Source: Catellatospora citrea (lineage in GTDB: Bacteria; Actinomycetota; Actinomycetes; Mycobacteriales; Micromonosporaceae). From it: a stretch of 64,000 nucleotides of DNA. The DNA is taken from contig NZ_RAPR01000001.1 of NCBI RefSeq assembly GCF_003610235.1, positions 3,162,001 through 3,226,000 on the forward strand. The letters are read 5' to 3'. Below the pieces are notes generated by a model. That model saw only the letters and a program-made list of their open reading frames with translations. It did no database searches and was not told the DNA's origin. The position numbers were made by a program, and so were the translations under genes. Positions 59,865-64,000 of the stretch are shown one piece after another (within the stretch, counting starts at the first letter, position 1; each line of letters starts with the position of its first letter).

Positions 59865-60743
59865 CTAGACGCGGATGTAGAAACGCAGGGTCACCCAGGC
59901 GGTGACGGCGCTGACCACCGAGCCGATGCCCGCCAGGATCGGCAGCATCACGTTGATGTTGCCCCAGCTCACCGGTAGCAGCAGGTCTGTCAGCGCGGCC
60001 AGCTTGCCGTCGATCAGCACGATCTTGCCGACGACCAGCATCACCCAGGCCAGGATCGAGCCGAGCAGGGCGGCGAAGACCGCCTCGAGCACGAACGGCG
60101 CCTGGATGAACCAGTTCGACGCGCCGACCAGCTTCATGACCGCGACCTCGCGCCGCTTGCTGTACGCGGCGACCTGGATGGTGTTGGCGACCAGCAGCAG
60201 CGCGGCGAGGCCCATGAAGCCGGCGACGACCAGCGACAGGTTCTGGATCGAGCCCAGGATGTCGAAGATCTTCTGCAGCAGCTTCTGCTGGTCCACGACC
60301 GTGTCCACGCCCGGCAGGCCGGCATAGGTGGCTTCGATCTGGTCGAACTTCTGCGGGTCCTTCAGCGAGACCCGGAACGACTCGGGCAGTTCGTCCGCAC
60401 CGATCGCGTTGACCAGGTCGGGGGCGTCACGGAACTGCTCCTTGAAGTTCTCGTACGCCATCTCCTTGGTCTCGTGGATGTAGGGCTGCTTCACGAGAGG
60501 GTCCGCGTCGAGCTTGGCCTTGATGTCGTCCAGCTGCGCCGGCTCGATCGCCTTCTCCAGGTAGATGGAGACCTCGACCTGCTCGTAGTAGTGGCCCTTC
60601 ATCTCGTCGACCTGCATGTACATCAGCAGGCTGGCGCCGAGCATGGAGAGTGACACGATCATCGTAATGATCATGGCGATGGTCATCGTGACGTTGCGCC
60701 ACAGCCCGACCAGCATTTCGGCCAGGACATACTTCGCACGCAT
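59865..60743 (-). CDS. ftsX: Cell division protein FtsX
   Basis: The 292-residue protein has an N-terminal membrane helix (MTIAMIITMIVSLSMLGASL), an extracytoplasmic domain of about 130 residues (EVSIYLEKAIEPAQLDDIKA) and three C-terminal helices with the conserved KLVGASNWFIQAPFVLEAVF segment of ABC-type permeases. With FtsE it forms a complex that controls wall hydrolases at the septum. It is separated from ftsE by about 60 bases on the same strand. Confidence 0.95.
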   Translation of the reverse strand: MRAKYVLAEMLVGLWRNVTMTIAMIITMIVSLSMLGASLLMYMQVDEMKGHYYEQVEVSIYLEKAIEPAQLDDIKAKLDADPLVKQPYIHETKEMAYENFKEQFRDAPDLVNAIGADELPESFRVSLKDPQKFDQIEATYAGLPGVDTVVDQQKLLQKIFDILGSIQNLSLVVAGFMGLAALLLVANTIQVAAYSKRREVAVMKLVGASNWFIQAPFVLEAVFAALLGSILAWVMLVVGKIVLIDGKLAALTDLLLPVSWGNINVMLPILAGIGSVVSAVTAWVTLRFYIRV

Positions 60744-60805
60744 CGGGGGAAATCCTCCGGGGGAGACGGTCAGGACGTCAGGGACAGGGGCTCAACGGTG
60801 TCGGC

Positions 60806-61486
60806 TCAGCCGTACACACCGCGGGCCTGGTCGCGGACGATCCGACCGCCCTCGATCTCGATGACGCGACGGCGCATCTGGTTGACGATGTTCGAGTCGT
60901 GGGTGACCATGACGACGGTCGTGCCGGTCCGGTTGATCCGGTCCAGCAGGCGCATGATCTCGATGGAGGTGTCGGGGTCGAGGTTACCCGTGGGCTCGTC
61001 GGCCAGCAGGATCAGCGGCCGGTTCACGAACGCGCGCGCCACGGCGACGCGCTGCTGCTCACCACCGGACAGCTCGTGCGGGTAGCGGTGCTCCTTGCCG
61101 CCGAGGCCGACCAGCTCCAGCACCTCGGGCACCACGCGGCGGGCGACCGCCTTCGACTTGCCGATGACCTCGAGCGCGAACGCGACGTTCTCGTAGGCCG
61201 TCTTGTTCGGCAGCAGGCGGAAGTCCTGGAAGACGCAGCCGATCGAGCGGCGGAAGCTGGGGATCTTCCAGCCGCGCATCGAGCTGATCTCCTTGCCGTT
61301 CACGAAGACCTTGCCCTTGTTGGGCTTGATCTCGTGCAGCATGAGCTTGACGATGCTTGATTTGCCGGAGCCGGACGGACCGATGAAGAAGACGAAGTCG
61401 CCCTTCTCGATCGAGACCGACACGTCGTCCAGTGAGGGCCGGGACGCCTTCGGGTAGGTCTTGGTCACGTGCTCAAGTCGAATCAC
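60806..61486 (-). CDS. ftsE: Cell division ATP-binding protein FtsE
   Basis: The 226-residue ABC ATPase has Walker [10 protein letters not shown], the signature LSGGEQQR, Walker B LLADEPTG and an H-loop MVTHD, with the [13 protein letters not shown] start typical of FtsE. It drives FtsX and thereby peptidoglycan hydrolysis. The ATG at 61486 begins [11 protein letters not shown]. Confidence 0.95.
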   Translation of the reverse strand: MIRLEHVTKTYPKASRPSLDDVSVSIEKGDFVFFIGPSGSGKSSIVKLMLHEIKPNKGKVFVNGKEISSMRGWKIPSFRRSIGCVFQDFRLLPNKTAYENVAFALEVIGKSKAVARRVVPEVLELVGLGGKEHRYPHELSGGEQQRVAVARAFVNRPLILLADEPTGNLDPDTSIEIMRLLDRINRTGTTVVMVTHDSNIVNQMRRRVIEIEGGRIVRDQARGVYG

Positions 61487-61659
61487 GGCGGAGAGTCTAC
61501 GCGGTGTTGCCGTTTAGCCAAGCCCGCAGGGGTTGAGATGCCGGTATTGCCGTGAATGTTCCTGGAAAATTCCGTGATCTGTCCGTGATCAACTGTCACC
61601 GACAGTAGTCACGTCACCCACCCGGACGACGCGCCAGAGATGTCCATACATGAAAGAAA

Positions 61660-61691
61660 CTCCGCCCGGCTGCGAGAACAGCCGGGCGGAG
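61660..61691 (-). terminator. Terminator of prfB
   Basis: CTCCGCCCGGCTG/CAGCCGGGCGGAG is a perfect 13-bp stem with a 6-base loop, followed on the minus strand by TTTC, 18 bases after the prfB stop. Confidence 0.8.
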
Positions 61692-61709
61692 TGAGGCTCA
61701 CTCGGCCGA

Positions 61710-62825
61710 TCAGGCGGCGGCTTCCAGTTCGTTCTGCTTGCGCCAGCGGATGCCCGCCTCGACGAAGCTGTCGATCTCGCCGTCGAAGACCGCCGACGGG
61801 TTGCCCGTCTCGAACTCGGTGCGCAGATCCTTGACCATCTGATACGGGTGCAGCACGTACGAACGCATCTGGTCGCCCCAGGAGCCGGCCGCGTCGGTCT
61901 TCAGGCCCTCCATCTTGGCCCGCTCCTCCTGGCGCTTGCGCTCCAGCAGCCGGGCCTGCAGCACGCGCAGCGCCGACGCCTTGTTCTGCAGCTGGGACTT
62001 CTCGTTCTGACAGGTCACCACGATGCCCGTCGGGAGGTGCGTGATGCGCACCGCCGAGTCGGTGGTGTTGACGCTCTGGCCGCCGGGGCCGCTGGAGCGG
62101 TAGACGTCGACCTTCATCTCGTTCTCGGGGATGTCGATGTGGTCCGTCTGCTCCACCACCGGCAGCACCTCGACCCCGGCGAAGCTGGTCTGGCGGCGGC
62201 CCTGGTTGTCGAACGGGCTGATGCGCACCAGGCGGTGGGTGCCCGACTCGACCGACAGCGTTCCGTAGGCGTACGGCGCCTTCACCGCGAACGTGGCCGA
62301 CTTGAGCCCCGCCTCCTCGGCGTACGAGGTGTCGTAGACCTCGGTCTGGTAGCCGTGGCGCTCGGCCCAGCGCAGGTACATGCGCAGCAGCATCTCGGCG
62401 AAGTCGGCGGCGTCCACCCCGCCCGCGCCGGCCCGGATGGCGACCAGCGCCTCACGGGAGTCGTACTCGCCGGAGAGCAGGGTGCGCACCTCCAGCTCCT
62501 CGACCGCCTTGGCCAGCGAGGTCAGCTCCGTGCCCACCTCCGCCATCGAGTCCGCGTCGCCTTCGGCCTCGGCCAGCTCCATCAGCACCGCGACGTCGTC
62601 GATCCGGCCGCGCAGCCTGGTCAGTCTGTTGATCTCACCGGTCGCGTACGCCAGCTGAGAGGTGACCTCCTGCGCCTTGGCCTGGTCGTCCCACAGGTCC
62701 GGGGCCGAGGCCGCCTCCTCGAGCCGCTCCTTGTCCCGGCGCAGCCGGGCGATGTCGAGCACGGACTCGATGTTGCGCATGGTCGCGTCAAGGTTCTTGA
62801 GCTGATCGGCGTAGTCGGCAGTCAC
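61710..62825 (-). CDS. prfB: Peptide chain release factor 2
   Basis: The 371-residue protein has the GGQ motif in [10 protein letters not shown], the SPF anticodon-like tripeptide in RISPFDNQG, and the helical first domain ([20 protein letters not shown]). It ends translation at UGA and UAA codons. A GTG at 62825 is the start; the frame is open to 63128, but the longer form has no support. There is no programmed +1 frameshift in the early codons. The next gene is divergent. Confidence 0.93.
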   Translation of the reverse strand: MTADYADQLKNLDATMRNIESVLDIARLRRDKERLEEAASAPDLWDDQAKAQEVTSQLAYATGEINRLTRLRGRIDDVAVLMELAEAEGDADSMAEVGTELTSLAKAVEELEVRTLLSGEYDSREALVAIRAGAGGVDAADFAEMLLRMYLRWAERHGYQTEVYDTSYAEEAGLKSATFAVKAPYAYGTLSVESGTHRLVRISPFDNQGRRQTSFAGVEVLPVVEQTDHIDIPENEMKVDVYRSSGPGGQSVNTTDSAVRITHLPTGIVVTCQNEKSQLQNKASALRVLQARLLERKRQEERAKMEGLKTDAAGSWGDQMRSYVLHPYQMVKDLRTEFETGNPSAVFDGEIDSFVEAGIRWRKQNELEAAA

Positions 62826-62899
62826 ATCAACAAGACTAGTGGCACCCGCCGCAGGGTTTTCCGGGGCGCTCCCGCGACTTGACAGCAGCCACTGTCGCG

Positions 62900-62925
62900 G
62901 CAATAGTAAATCTACTTTCCTATTA
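62900..62925 (+). promoter_or_regulatory. Probable operator before the ROK gene
   Basis: AATAGTAAATCTACTTTCCTAT is an A/T-rich, partly palindromic segment (AGTAAATCTACT) in otherwise GC-rich DNA, 15-40 bases before the ROK start. Such sites often bind ROK-type repressors. Confidence 0.4.
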
Positions 62926-62939
62926 CGCGAGGAGGGCAC

Positions 62940-64000
62940 GTGGCACGGCTCGCCGGTTCGTCCAAGCTGCTCCGGGCCATGAACGAGAGCGCGACCATGG
63001 CGCTGCTCATCGATCGGGGCACGCTCACCCGCGGCGAGCTGCGGGAGCTGACCGGCCTGTCCAAGCCGACCACCTCCGACGTGCTGCGCACGCTCACCGA
63101 GGCGGGGCTGGCGATCGTCGTGGGCCACACCAGCGGCGGGCCCGGCCCCAATGCGGAGGTGTACGCGGTCAACCCGGCCGCAGCGACGGTGCTGGCGATC
63201 TCGGTACGGGACGTGAGCGAGACGTTACACGCCCCGTTCGAGGCGGCACTGTGCGATCTCAGCGGAGCGGTGCTGGCCCGCGCGGCGTACCCCAGCGACC
63301 CGGCCGACGGCGACCCGGTCGGCACGGTGCGGGCGATCGCCGCCGACCTGTGCGCCCGGGCCGGCCGGGACCGCGTCACCCACCTGCAGCTGGGCGTGCC
63401 CGGCTCGTACGACCCCGGCACCGGCGCCATCCGGCACATCGACGTCACCGGCTGGGGCCGCCCCGGCGTGGTCCCCGCGCTGGCGGCCGAGCTGGACCTG
63501 ACCGTCGAGGCCGACAACGACGTGAACCTGGCCGCGATCGCCGAACGCCATCGCGGCGCGGCCGCGGGCAGCGGCAGTTTCGCCCTGCTCTGGCTGGGCG
63601 CGGGCCTGGGCTGCGCCATCGACCTGGGCGCCTCGCTGCTGCGCGGCGCCACCGGCGGGGCCGGTGAGATCGGCTACGTGCCGCTCGGCCTGGCCGCCCC
63701 CGGGCAGCCCCGCGACCTGCAGAGCCTGGCCGGCGGCCCGGCCGTGGCGGCGCTCGGCGCGGCACACGGCTTCACCGGGGCCACCCCGGAGGAGATGGTC
63801 GCCGACGCCGCCCGCGCGGACTCCCCCGCGGCGGCCGACTTCCTCGCGGCACTGGCCGACCGGATCGCCGTCGTGCTGGCCGTGGTCGCCGCGCTGGTCG
63901 ACCCGCCGCTGGTGGTGCTCGCCGGCGAGGTCGCCCAGGCCGGCGGCGCACGGCTGCGCGACCTGGTCACCGAGGCGTTCCACCGCAACACCCCGCTGCG
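62940..64000 (+). CDS. ROK-family transcriptional regulator (partial)
   Basis: The GTG at 62940 follows GCGAGGAGGGC. The N-terminus is a winged helix ([40 protein letters not shown]), followed by a sugar-kinase-like ROK domain with [57 protein letters not shown] and a [12 protein letters not shown] segment. The canonical ROK cysteines are not evident, so kinase activity is doubtful. It is probably a sugar-responsive repressor. The gene runs off the right edge of the window. Confidence 0.85.
   Translation, partial: MARLAGSSKLLRAMNESATMALLIDRGTLTRGELRELTGLSKPTTSDVLRTLTEAGLAIVVGHTSGGPGPNAEVYAVNPAAATVLAISVRDVSETLHAPFEAALCDLSGAVLARAAYPSDPADGDPVGTVRAIAADLCARAGRDRVTHLQLGVPGSYDPGTGAIRHIDVTGWGRPGVVPALAAELDLTVEADNDVNLAAIAERHRGAAAGSGSFALLWLGAGLGCAIDLGASLLRGATGGAGEIGYVPLGLAAPGQPRDLQSLAGGPAVAALGAAHGFTGATPEEMVADAARADSPAAADFLAALADRIAVVLAVVAALVDPPLVVLAGEVAQAGGARLRDLVTEAFHRNTPL

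Noticed and set aside
62879..63667. Arg-rich 262-residue frame over the ROK gene
   Set aside because: The GTG at 62940 frame gives a complete winged helix and ROK motifs; the other frame is a shadow.

Overview
The window is high-GC actinobacterial DNA, most likely Micromonosporaceae or a close relative; this is inferred from gene content and order, not from a database match. About 51.7-64 kb is chromosomal backbone: a tRNA-Ala(GGC), a YqgE/AlgH-family gene, a nucleoside phosphorylase-type gene, tmRNA (ssrA), three related membrane proteins with CBM2-like tails, smpB, an M23 peptidase next to ftsX and ftsE, prfB, and the start of a ROK-family regulator cut by the window edge. The tRNA is the landing site for the foreign DNA that fills the rest of the window.

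About 1-46 kb is the right part of a large integrative conjugative element (ICE). At 0.2-3.4 kb is a leftward operon of small unknown genes. At 3.4-5.7 kb is a repeat-rich control region, a DNA methyltransferase with a methyltransferase-like partner, and a gene with a sigma-region-4-like helix-turn-helix. At 6.6-14.4 kb is an insertion-scarred stretch bounded by IS21-type end repeats; it carries an EAL-DICT protein, a membrane GGDEF protein, an aldo/keto reductase, a monooxygenase and a TetR regulator. At 14.7-22.1 kb is a tightly overlapping type IV secretion core: pilin-like protein, VirB6/TrbL-like membrane protein, PrgI-like protein, VirB4-type ATPase, VirD4/TraG-type coupling ATPase and a replication-relaxation family protein. 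At 22.4-30.2 kb are accessory genes, each preceded by a small hairpin, ending with a NlpC/P60 wall hydrolase. At 30.3-35.2 kb are candidate defence genes (trypsin-HEAT with a Trypco1-like partner; zinc-ribbon and PIN-like proteins). At 36.3-43.2 kb is a cluster with a LysM-BTAD protein, a prepilin-peptidase-like gene with a frameshifted end, and an Hsp70-fold membrane protein. The element ends at 43.3-46.0 kb with two related serine recombinases, one apparently catalytically dead.

A second element of about 5.75 kb lies between two perfect 45-bp copies of the 3' half of tRNA-Ala (45981-46025 and 51689-51733). It carries a frameshifted tyrosine integrase, a DUF4365-TPR protein, a membrane protein and a small secreted protein. 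Similar candidate integrase arm sites lie just inside each end. The large serine recombinase of the first element reads through a perfect hairpin into the left copy of the tRNA repeat.

The main points for follow-up are the two repeat systems near 3.6-5.7 kb (ten-base-phased CTGACA boxes recurring at 22 kb, and twelve GCGGGAC heptamers), the Trypco1/trypsin/HEAT pair, the tRNA-bounded DUF4365-TPR islet, the duplicated serine recombinase, the tandem Cys/His-rich proteins, and the SRPBCC-TM-CBM2 proteins in the backbone.
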